Shown: in pieces, positions 1-5,491 of the stretch
How the letters are laid out: each line of letters starts with the position of its first letter
Numbering within the stretch: position 1 is the first letter of the stretch
Origin: an uncultured Ruminococcus sp.
GTDB lineage: Bacteria; Bacillota; Clostridia; Oscillospirales; CAG-272
NCBI GenBank assembly: GCA_902796505.1
Contig: CADBPA010000147.1
Location: 1-7,182, forward strand
Length of the DNA stretch: 7,182 bases
Direction of reading: 5' to 3'
Notes under the pieces: model-generated
The model's input: only the letters and a program-made list of their open reading frames with translations
Database searches by the model: none
Told to the model about the DNA's origin: nothing
Translations under genes and position numbers: made by a program

Positions 1-261
1 GAAATAGACCTCGCAATGGAAGGGCGTTTTGTCCCCGGTCGTGCGATTCAGGATCGAGGCAAGTTTGGGAATATTCTGCGTTTCCAGAGTGTAGCGGCCT
101 GCGCCGAACAAATCGAGCGCCCTGCCGTTCATCATGAAGATCGCCTCTTGCGATTCGTGAACGATCAGCTGCGTCAGCGAATTGAAATCCTCGCAGGGGT
201 GCTTCCAAAGGAAGGTGCTATTGTCGCCTTCGTATTTGATGATCTGTGCGATCTGTCCCAT
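1..261 (-). CDS. SPFH-domain protein (YdjI / 'virion core protein' family), N-terminal part only
   Basis: The first 87 residues of a gene that continues past the left edge. The protein begins MGQIAQIIKYEGDNSTFLWK and later contains LIVHESQEAIFMMNGRALD, LFGAGRYTLETQNIP and PFHCEVYF. These match, from memory, the N-terminus of the SPFH (stomatin/prohibitin/flotillin) proteins annotated as YdjI-like or 'virion core protein' in Firmicutes. In Bacillus subtilis YdjI belongs to the pspA-ydjGHI membrane-stress operon, and such proteins are thought to assemble at the inner face of the membrane. The start is well supported: AGGAG lies seven bases before the ATG. It sits 85 bp downstream of the TIR-LRR gene on the same strand, with a TATAAT box between them. 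The C-terminal part, where many relatives carry zinc ribbons, is not visible. Family assignment is confident; the role here is inferred. Confidence 0.88.
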   Translation of the reverse strand, partial: MGQIAQIIKYEGDNSTFLWKHPCEDFNSLTQLIVHESQEAIFMMNGRALDLFGAGRYTLETQNIPKLASILNRTTGDKTPFHCEVYF

Positions 262-280
262 ATAGATTCTCCTTTTTTAG

Positions 281-286
281 ATTATA
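281..286 (-). promoter_or_regulatory. Candidate -10 box (TATAAT) for the SPFH gene
   Basis: A perfect TATAAT hexamer on the minus strand lies 19 bases before the SPFH start codon, in an AT-rich gap. No good -35 hexamer is seen 16 to 18 bases upstream (TTTTCT at 17). A start site seven bases downstream would leave a leader of only about a dozen bases, just reaching the AGGAG. A second, poorer box (TATTCT at 293-298) would give a more usual leader. The gap from 262 to 346 shows no clear Rho-independent terminator, so read-through from the TIR-LRR gene is also possible. Confidence 0.35.
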
Positions 287-346
287 ATTGATAGAATATG
301 CAAAGAAAAGTGTGCATTATTGCGCAAAAAACGTTTTAAAACCGAT

Positions 347-3300
347 TTAGGAATAAGATTTTAAAATATCTCCGTCTGTGCAATGCACGGTGTATGTGCC
401 GGTCAATTGATTCCATCCGGATGCTTTGTCGATCGATCTCCATTGCGCCACAGTTCCGCCGTAGTGAATATCGGTCAACATAGAGCAACCGTTGAACGCA
501 GAACTTCCGATGCTCGTCACGCCGTTTCCGATAGTGACGCTGGTCAGACCGGAGCAACCGTAGAACGCAGACGTTTCGATACTCGTCACGCTATCCGGGA
601 TGGTAATGCTCGTCAGACCGGTGCAATTTTCGAACGCACCCATTCTGATGCTCGTCACGCTATCCGGAATGGTGACGTTGGTCAGACCGGTGCAACCTTC
701 GAACGCAGAACTTCCGATGCTCGTCACGCCGTTCGGGATGGTGACGCTGGTCAGACCGGTGCAACCGGAGAACGCCTTCCATCCGATGCTCGTCACGCTA
801 TCCGGAATGGTGACGCTTGTCAGCCCAGAGCAACCGTCGAACGCCTCATTTCCGATGTTCGTCACGCCGTTTCCGAAGGTGACGCCGGTCAGACCGGTGC
901 AACCGGAGAACGCAGAACTTCCGATGCTCGTCACGCCGTTTCCGAAGGTGACGCTTGTCAACATAGAGCAATCCTGGAATGCGCCACGGAGAATATTTCC
1001 TCCGGTTACCGTTACGGAACGGAGAGAAGAAGGAATGTAATAGGGAATGTAATAGGTAGAAGAAGTGGTGAAACTTGTACTGCTATAGTAGTATTGTTTT
1101 ACGCTTGTTCCTCCGGTAAACGCAGTCGTGCCAAAGATATAACCGAAAGGATACTGATATGTATCTGATGCGGTTTTTCCGGCTACCGCTCCGACAAAAG
1201 GAATCGTGATGCTTTCGAGAGAGGAGCAGCCGGAGAACGCATCGCTCCCAACGCTCGTTACGCTATCCGGGATGGTGATGTCGGTCAGTCCGGAGCAACC
1301 TTTGAACGCATAACTTCCGATGTTTTTCACGCTATCCGGGATGGTAACGCTTGTCAGCCCGGAGCAACCTCTGAACGCATAACTTCCGATGTTCGTCACG
1401 CTGTCCGGGATGGTGATGTCGGTCAGCCCAGTGCAACCGGAAAACGCAGATGTTCCGATTTTTTTCACCGAAGATGGAATTAGCACTCGCTGGATACCGG
1501 TCGCATATAGAAAAGCATAATCCGGGATCTCTGCTGTGCCTGGGGGAATGATGACAATTCCTTTACCGCTATTCCGCGCTTTGGAAAAATCTTCGGAACT
1601 CCATGCTGCATAAGAAAACGATGAAAAGTTATTGAGATAAAATTGAGCTTGCTCTTCTCCTTCCTCTTTCCAAATTGTTTCCGCTGTGGAAAGGATCGCG
1701 GTTTCCGTCGCATCCAGCCAAACGTCGCTGTTGCGGTATTCTTTTTCGCTCAGTTCGGAAAAGAGGCGGTGCGCCGTGACGTAATCTTCTTTCCGATACG
1801 CCGCGGTGGCGTTGCGGTATTTGGTTTCGGGGATCAAAAAGTTGAAGAGGAAGATCAGGAATGCGATGATCACGGCGATCGACGGTAGGGCGATCAGCGC
1901 GACCTTCTTTGCTTTTTTCCGGAAGGCGCGCTCTTTTTCCAGCGTGGCTTCCCACTTTGCGATCAATTGGCGCGCGTCCCGATAATCGGGCATCTCTCTC
2001 AGGATCGCGATCGCCGATCTGGACGTTCCGGACGACGCAAGAGAGTTTGCGAGCATATTCCGCGCGTGGCGGTATTTTTCCATCTTCGGGATCTCCGCTT
2101 TGCAGGCCTCGGCGCGCGCTTTCGCGTCCTGATAGTCTTCGCATTTATCGTAACATGCCGCCGCTTGACGGAGCGTTTGAACGATCAAAGTTTGTTCCGC
2201 TTTTTTATAAAGCGTTTCCGCCGTGGCGTACAGGATCCGCTTGACTTCGATCCGGCATTCGGCGGCGAGGTGTTCGGATTCTTTATAGTTGCCGAGTTTT
2301 TGAAACAGCGTCGACGCAAACTCAAACGCTTCCGTAGTGCCTTGCCTTTTCGCGTTGTTCAAGGCGTCCAAAGCGATCTGATAGTTTTTTTCGTTTTCAA
2401 GTTCCCTTGCTTTCTGTATATTCCGCTCGATCGTTTCGGTATAGCCTTTCAGCTCTTCCGCAAACGCCGGATCGGCAAAGCGGAGCGCCTTTTGATAGTT
2501 TTTGTCCTCTGCGACCGGAAACGAGGTGTGATTCAGCCGGTCGGGGTTGGAGATCTTGCGGCTCGCCAGAAATTTTCCGAAATAGGCTTTGGCGCATCGG
2601 GCGTCAAAATTCAGGGCGCTATCGAAAAATTCGTCCGCCGCCCGGTAATCCTCGTCCTCCAAGGCGAGATAGCCGCGGTCGAGCAGGGCGGAAGCGGTTC
2701 CGGCGGCGTCCGCCGTCAGAGGCGAGGAAGGCTCGTTGAACGAGGGGCGCGCGGCGGTCTGCCCGGCGATCTTCTGAATGCCGCGTACCAGATCCTGCAC
2801 GAAGCCGAGCTTGCTCATGTCCTGCGCCTGGAGGGTGGCAAACTCTTCGGGCAGATCATAGGGATCCATATCGCGGTATGCCGGGATGAGCATTTTCTTC
2901 TTCCCCTGCTTGATGAGAAGCAGGAAGCGGCTCCATTCGTTGCGCACCCAAGGGGCGTTGAAGTATTCCGGTTTCGTTCCGAGAACGACCATGACCGCCG
3001 CCGAATTCAGCGCGGCGAAGATGTACGGCTCGTATGCCGAACCGAGTTTGTCTTCCAGCGTGATCCGCGCATAAAAGACCTTGAAGCCCTCTCCGATCAG
3101 CGCGTGGTAAAGCTCGTTGGCGAGGACGCTGTCTCTGGTGCGGCGCCCCATTTCGTCGGTTTCTTTATAGCAGATAAAGACGTCGAACGGCTCTTCCTTC
3201 TGCGAGAGGGCGAGGATGCCCTTCTGAATGCCGTCGATCTGCGCGGCTTCCGCTTCGTAGAGTTCCCTGCTTGCGTCGTCCGCCGCGGCGAGCGCCTTTT

Positions 3301-3652
3301 TGTAATCCGGATCGGCGTGGACCGGAGTGTATTGTGCGCGATTGACCGTCGGCACGCGGAGACCGGATCCGGGATCCTTGACGTACTGGATGCCGTACCG
3401 GCAGAGAACGAGAGACCAATAGATCTCGGCGTCCTCCGCGCCGTCGTTGAGAAGCTGATCGTAAAGCGCTTCGGCTTTATCGAATTCGCCGTTTTTCCGA
3501 TACGCGTTCGCGCGTTCGAGGAGGGTGTTTTTCCGATCGTCGGTGAGCCGCGGAAGCGTCTGCCGCGTTCCGCAGCTGTCGCATACTCCGACGGTCGCTC
3601 CCGGAGAAAACTCGATCGTTCCTCCGCACATTTTGCATCTGAAATTTGCCAT
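347..3652 (-). CDS. Membrane-anchored zinc ribbon-TPR-TIR-TPR-TM-BspA leucine-rich repeat protein (1101 aa)
   Basis: Domains seen, in order: a zinc ribbon with CxxC pairs C6/C9 and C24/C27; TPR-like helices (about 44-80); a TIR domain (about 155-292) starting FDVFICYKETD, with a BB-loop-like stretch ARITLEDKLGSAYEPYIF and the motif APWVRNEW; further TPR-like helices (about 322-570); a basic stretch (RKKAKK) then one membrane span (584-607); a linker with a TPR-like segment; and 13 BspA-type LRR units of 23 residues (713 to about 1074), interrupted by a longer segment after the fifth. E239 in WVRNEW aligns by motif with the catalytic glutamate of NAD-cleaving TIRs (WVHKE in SARM1), so NADase activity is possible but inferred. 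The basic stretch predicts TIR inside and repeats outside. There is no N-terminal signal peptide. The ribosome binding site is weak (GCGGGCG), and the gene starts 12 bp after the RHH gene, suggesting translational coupling. The zinc-ribbon/TPR/TIR half resembles a widespread, uncharacterised Clostridia family. The ligand is unknown. Confidence 0.93.
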   Translation of the reverse strand: MANFRCKMCGGTIEFSPGATVGVCDSCGTRQTLPRLTDDRKNTLLERANAYRKNGEFDKAEALYDQLLNDGAEDAEIYWSLVLCRYGIQYVKDPGSGLRVPTVNRAQYTPVHADPDYKKALAAADDASRELYEAEAAQIDGIQKGILALSQKEEPFDVFICYKETDEMGRRTRDSVLANELYHALIGEGFKVFYARITLEDKLGSAYEPYIFAALNSAAVMVVLGTKPEYFNAPWVRNEWSRFLLLIKQGKKKMLIPAYRDMDPYDLPEEFATLQAQDMSKLGFVQDLVRGIQKIAGQTAARPSFNEPSSPLTADAAGTASALLDRGYLALEDEDYRAADEFFDSALNFDARCAKAYFGKFLASRKISNPDRLNHTSFPVAEDKNYQKALRFADPAFAEELKGYTETIERNIQKARELENEKNYQIALDALNNAKRQGTTEAFEFASTLFQKLGNYKESEHLAAECRIEVKRILYATAETLYKKAEQTLIVQTLRQAAACYDKCEDYQDAKARAEACKAEIPKMEKYRHARNMLANSLASSGTSRSAIAILREMPDYRDARQLIAKWEATLEKERAFRKKAKKVALIALPSIAVIIAFLIFLFNFLIPETKYRNATAAYRKEDYVTAHRLFSELSEKEYRNSDVWLDATETAILSTAETIWKEEGEEQAQFYLNNFSSFSYAAWSSEDFSKARNSGKGIVIIPPGTAEIPDYAFLYATGIQRVLIPSSVKKIGTSAFSGCTGLTDITIPDSVTNIGSYAFRGCSGLTSVTIPDSVKNIGSYAFKGCSGLTDITIPDSVTSVGSDAFSGCSSLESITIPFVGAVAGKTASDTYQYPFGYIFGTTAFTGGTSVKQYYYSSTSFTTSSTYYIPYYIPSSLRSVTVTGGNILRGAFQDCSMLTSVTFGNGVTSIGSSAFSGCTGLTGVTFGNGVTNIGNEAFDGCSGLTSVTIPDSVTSIGWKAFSGCTGLTSVTIPNGVTSIGSSAFEGCTGLTNVTIPDSVTSIRMGAFENCTGLTSITIPDSVTSIETSAFYGCSGLTSVTIGNGVTSIGSSAFNGCSMLTDIHYGGTVAQWRSIDKASGWNQLTGTYTVHCTDGDILKSYS
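431..982 (-). repeat. Tandem 69-bp repeat, eight units (second LRR block)
   Basis: Eight tandem units of exactly 69 bp encode 23-residue BspA-type LRRs beginning at residues 891, 914, 937, 960, 983, 1006, 1029 and 1052. The last is degenerate in its second half. The protein consensus is AFxGCxGLTSVTIPDSVTSIGxx. DNA identity between units is high: the 38 bases starting at 494 recur exactly at 908, six units away, and nearly the same sequence starts at 701, three units away. Because 69 is a multiple of three, unit gain or loss would keep the reading frame. Confidence 0.9.
1172..1516 (-). repeat. Tandem 69-bp repeat, five units (first LRR block)
   Basis: Five units of 69 bp encode LRRs beginning at residues 713, 736, 759, 782 and 805. 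The first (YAFLYATGIQRVLIPSSVKK) and the last are diverged, and the middle three are close copies. The block is separated from the second block by about 190 bp encoding residues 828 to 890. That insert includes a Tyr/Ser/Thr-rich segment with YYYSSTSF and TTSSTYY. Insertions of this kind, with a GYIFG motif followed by a VPSSL/IPSSL stretch, are common in Firmicutes LRR_5 proteins (recalled, not searched). Confidence 0.85.
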
Positions 3653-3664
3653 AACGCCCGCTTT

Positions 3665-3889
3665 TTATTGAATTTCAATATGGTCCAGAGCAAACTCCAG
3701 ACAAAGTTGAATGATCTCGTTGCGCGTTCTTCCGGTCTGGCCGGCGATTTGGTCGAGCGTTTCGATCAGGTCCGCCGGAAGCCGCGAGGAGATGACGGAG
3801 GAATCGCCGCGATATTTCTTGGATAAGATCGAAAGCGTCGTCTTGGTTTTCGGCGAAAATAGTTCGTCGCCCTTCTTTTGATCGGTCAT
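3665..3889 (-). CDS. Ribbon-helix-helix (CopG/MetJ-Arc-like) DNA-binding protein, 74 aa
   Basis: A small regulator, probably a dimeric transcription factor. Residues 30-71 have the ribbon-helix-helix pattern: a beta-strand (SSVISSRLPADL), helix A (IETLDQIAGQ), a turn (TGRTRNE) and helix B (IIQLCLEFALDHI). The charged N-terminal tail of about 29 residues has no recognised domain. The start at 3889 has a good ribosome binding site (GGAAAG) with short spacing. The frame stays open upstream to 4054, but that extension would run through the promoter and a terminator, so it is not used. The stop codon is 12 bp before the TIR-LRR start, making a two-gene operon. Three 11-bp repeats across its promoter suggest autoregulation. 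No toxin/antitoxin partner of normal size is present; the downstream gene is the large TIR receptor. The fold is confident; the target is inferred. Confidence 0.88.
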   Translation of the reverse strand: MTDQKKGDELFSPKTKTTLSILSKKYRGDSSVISSRLPADLIETLDQIAGQTGRTRNEIIQLCLEFALDHIEIQ

Positions 3890-3901
3890 AACTTTCCTTT
3901 C

Positions 3902-3916
3902 CCGCGCCGGGCGCGG
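3902..3916 (-). other. GC-rich hairpin in the leader of the RHH gene
   Basis: CCGCGC and GCGCGG form a perfect six-base stem around a three-base loop, ending directly against the purine-rich ribosome binding site of the RHH gene. It lies in the predicted 45-base leader. It has no U-tract, so it is not a terminator. It could stabilise the message or modulate ribosome access; this is inference. Confidence 0.45.
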
Positions 3917-3931
3917 AGTCTGAATCGGTTG

Positions 3932-3964
3932 AGATGATACAATTATACTACAAATGTAATACAA
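3932..3964 (-). promoter_or_regulatory. Candidate operator: three tandem 11-bp TTGTA repeats
   Basis: Three adjacent 11-base units on the minus strand read TTGTATTACAT (3954-3964), TTGTAGTATAA (3943-3953) and TTGTATCATCT (3932-3942). All begin TTGTA, and the first contains the palindrome TGTA-T-TACA. They fill the space from the -35 box to just past the predicted start site, with one unit per helical turn. Ribbon-helix-helix proteins commonly bind short tandem or inverted sites in this way, so this is the likely autoregulatory site. It could be coincidence in AT-rich promoter DNA. Confidence 0.5.
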
Positions 3965-3970
3965 TGTCAA
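3942..3970 (-). promoter_or_regulatory. Consensus sigma-A promoter of the RHH / TIR-LRR operon
   Basis: On the minus strand TTGACA (3965-3970) is followed after exactly 17 bases by TATAAT (3942-3947). Both hexamers and the spacing match the housekeeping consensus. Transcription would begin near 3935, giving a leader of about 45 bases before the RHH start codon. A promoter this strong would be expected to need repression, which fits the DNA-binding protein encoded first in the operon and the repeats lying over the promoter. Confidence 0.85.
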
Positions 3971-3980
3971 GCGGTTTTTC

Positions 3981-4013
3981 AAAAAAACTGCCCCGCCTTT
4001 CGGACGGCGGGGC
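3981..4013 (-). terminator. Rho-independent terminator (second of a tandem pair)
   Basis: On the minus strand GCCCCGCC and GGCGGGGC form an eight-base GC stem around GTCCGAAA, followed by AG and seven Ts. It lies about 70 bases downstream of the four-TM protein gene, just before the -35 box of the RHH operon. It insulates that operon from upstream transcription. Confidence 0.85.
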
Positions 4014-4036
4014 GCGGCTCGGTCGCTTCGGCGCGG

Positions 4037-4072
4037 AAAAACCGCCTCCGGCAACAGATCGGAGGCGGTTTT
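4037..4072 (-). terminator. Rho-independent terminator (first of a tandem pair)
   Basis: On the minus strand AAAACCGCCTCCG pairs with CGGAGGCGGTTTT around a nine-base loop and ends in a T-tract. It lies ten bases after the stop codon of the four-TM protein gene. The A-tract on the other arm means it could also act on the plus strand, though no plus-strand gene is seen to use it. Confidence 0.9.
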
Positions 4073-4081
4073 CGTTTTCTT

Positions 4082-4783
4082 TTACTGCAGCCTTGCGCAG
4101 AGCTGATCGCGCAGGGCGATGGCGGTGAGCAGGCGGTCGGCGGCGGCTTGCTGCGCCGCGGGGTCATCCGAGCCGGTCGCCTCCTCCCAGACGTCGAACG
4201 CGAGGCAGATATCCTCTTCGATCTGCCATAGCGTCGGATCGCTGATCGGGGTGGCATAGCGGAGCGCCTCCCAGACGTGCTTTGCGTTTGCGCGCGACGC
4301 CGGATCGTCGGCGCCGATCATCCGGTCCTCGGCTCTTGCGATCAGCGCGCGGAGCTTTGCCGGGAGGATGCGCGGGCGGCGGTTTTCGGGCGGCGCGGTC
4401 TCCTCGGCGGAGCATACCTTCAGCGCGCCGGCGGCGAGCAGGATCAGCCCGACGGCGGAGAGCAGGCTGCCGATCCACGCGGGCAGAAACGGCAGGAGGA
4501 GAAAGACGGCGCCGGAGGCCGCCGCAAGGACGGTGACCGGGTAGGCGAGTTTTCTGAGGCGTATGCCGAGAAAGACCTCCCCGCGGTCGGCGCGCAGGAC
4601 CGGAAAGCCGAACGGCAGGATCAGGAGCAGGACGGTCAGGACCATCCCGTAAGCGAGCCAGAAGCCGGGCTTTGCGTAGCGGTCCACACCGAACAGATCT
4701 TTTGGGGGAAGAAAGATCAGCGCGTGAAACACCAGCGCCGAGCCGAGCCAGAACAGCCCGAACTTTGTTCCTTCTTTTTTCAT
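4082..4783 (-). CDS. Unrecognised membrane protein, four predicted TM segments plus soluble tail (233 aa)
   Basis: I do not recognise this protein. It has four hydrophobic segments, at about residues 8-25, 40-62, 80-98 and 101-122. They are followed by a soluble, probably helical C-terminal region of about 110 residues rich in Ala, Arg and acidic residues. No catalytic motif is visible. The tail contains WEALRYATPISDPTLWQIEEDI, with several Trp residues, and could be a small protein-interaction domain. The start has a good ribosome binding site (AAGGGG, seven bases before the ATG). It begins 28 bp after the end of the two-TM gene, so the two are probably cotranscribed, and it ends at a tandem terminator. 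The DNA looks more GC-rich than the LRR region (by eye). It is a real gene by start signal, terminator and amino-acid composition. Confidence 0.75.
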   Translation of the reverse strand: MKKEGTKFGLFWLGSALVFHALIFLPPKDLFGVDRYAKPGFWLAYGMVLTVLLLILPFGFPVLRADRGEVFLGIRLRKLAYPVTVLAAASGAVFLLLPFLPAWIGSLLSAVGLILLAAGALKVCSAEETAPPENRRPRILPAKLRALIARAEDRMIGADDPASRANAKHVWEALRYATPISDPTLWQIEEDICLAFDVWEEATGSDDPAAQQAAADRLLTAIALRDQLCARLQ

Positions 4784-4811
4784 AAATGAGCCCCTTTCTC
4801 GATAAGAACTA

Positions 4812-5418
4812 TCAGGAGATGACCGACTTGACGAGCGCGAGGATGGAGGGCATCAGGACGGCGAGGATCAGCCAGACGGCGAAAAACAGCAGGCAGGACA
4901 GCAGAGCTTTTCCCCAGGAAGAGCCGTCTTTTTCGTAATACCGCAGCGCCTCTTCCCTTCTCTCTTCGGGGATATAAAACGCCGCCGAGGCAAAATCGAT
5001 TCTTTCGTCCGGCTTTGCGGTCTGCGCGGAGCCTTTCTGCCCGGCCCTTTTCGCCGCACGCTTGGCCTCTTTCCGGGCGCGCTCCTGCGCGAGGTATTCT
5101 TCGTAGGTGGGCTTGACGGCGCCGGCTCTGCGGATATACCGGGCGACTCTGCCGCGGTCGGCGGAGAGCATCGAGCGCAGGAGGGGGGCGATCCTCTTTC
5201 AGCGCGGGGAGGGTTTTTGCGTTTTCTTCGCCGAACGCCTCGACGCGGATCATTTTTTTGATGAGCGACGCAAGCGCGCCGCTATAGAGATTGGCGAGCA
5301 GACAGCCTGCCATCAAGCCGACCGTTACCGCCAGAAGAAACGCGTTGATCCGGAAGGAGAGATCCGGAAAATACTCCGAAAGATCGAGCGTAAATAATCT
5401 CGTAATAAACTCTTTCAT
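4812..5418 (-). pseudogene. Two-TM membrane protein gene interrupted by a +1 frameshift in a C6 tract
   Basis: The 5' part encodes MKEFITRLFTLDLSEYF with a membrane segment at about residues 25-50, and stays coherent to ALKEDRP at residue 78. It then runs into an Arg/Pro-rich out-of-frame tail that ends only at 4780. The missing 3' half is in another frame: LLRS, then MLSADRGRVARYIRRAG, a charged Arg/Lys/Ala-rich helix (EYLAQERARKEAKRAAKRAG), then FYIPEERREEALRYYEKDG and a second membrane segment (ALLSCLLFFAVWLILAVLM), with the stop at 4812. Removing one C from the run at 5183-5188 joins the halves into a 201-residue protein. A TGA in the second frame at 5199-5201 confines the shift to this spot. 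I do not recognise the family. The start has no clear Shine-Dalgarno sequence. The break may be sequencing error, phase variation or a true mutation. Confidence 0.75.
5183..5188 (-). other. C6 homopolymer at the frameshift point
   Basis: Six Cs on the minus strand lie where the reading frame of the two-TM protein changes. Five Cs would give an uninterrupted frame (EDRPLLRSMLSADRG). Confidence 0.75.
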
Positions 5419-5458
5419 ATCGTTTGATAGGGCGATTTTTGCCTTTTATGCAAAGTAT

Positions 5459-5470
5459 TGTTTGCAAACA
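5459..5470. promoter_or_regulatory. Perfect 12-bp palindrome TGTTTGCAAACA
   Basis: This lies in the 73-bp gap between parB and the two-TM gene, 40 bp upstream of the latter's start. A further TTTGC/GCAAA inverted pair (5439-5443 and 5450-5454) lies alongside. It could be an operator for the membrane-protein operon. Its arms resemble those of parS (TGTTTCACGTGAAACA), but it lacks the CACGTG core, so it is not a parS site. No convincing promoter or terminator was found in this gap. Confidence 0.35.
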
Positions 5471-5491
5471 GATGTTTTTGCGGACGGAAAA

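Noticed and set aside
16..291. 91-residue plus-strand open frame at the left end
   Set aside because: It is antisense to the SPFH gene, which has a ribosome binding site and a recognisable family sequence.
320..345. Terminator after the TIR-LRR gene
   Set aside because: Only short AT palindromes (GTTTTAAAAC, AAAACGTTTT) are present. There is no GC stem followed by a T-tract in the direction of transcription.
383..1168. Long plus-strand open frames (also 600-1040) rich in DARHAV / TGATGER-like repeats
   Set aside because: They are antisense to the LRR array. A 69-bp repeat keeps all frames open, and the translations are low-complexity with no start signals.
431..1516. Regular repeats resembling a CRISPR array
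   Set aside because: The 69-bp period has no conserved-repeat/variable-spacer pattern, and every unit encodes a 23-residue LRR in frame.
347..3652. A Thoeris defence system
   Set aside because: A TIR domain is present, but no ThsA-like SIR2/SLOG effector is visible, and the zinc-ribbon/TM/LRR architecture is not that of ThsB. Genes left of the window remain unseen.
1967..3826. 619-codon plus-strand open frame opposite the TIR gene
   Set aside because: It is antisense to a protein with clear domains. Its translation is Arg/Phe/Val-rich without recognisable motifs, and it has no ribosome binding site.
3665..4054. 129-residue version of the RHH protein with an earlier start
   Set aside because: The extension would run through the terminator, promoter and operator repeats, while the ATG at 3889 has a proper ribosome binding site and fits the family length.
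4723..4731. Possible parS half-site CGTGAAACA near parAB
   Set aside because: Only one half matches; the other side reads AGCG instead of the palindromic arm. It lies inside a coding region (codons for VFHA).
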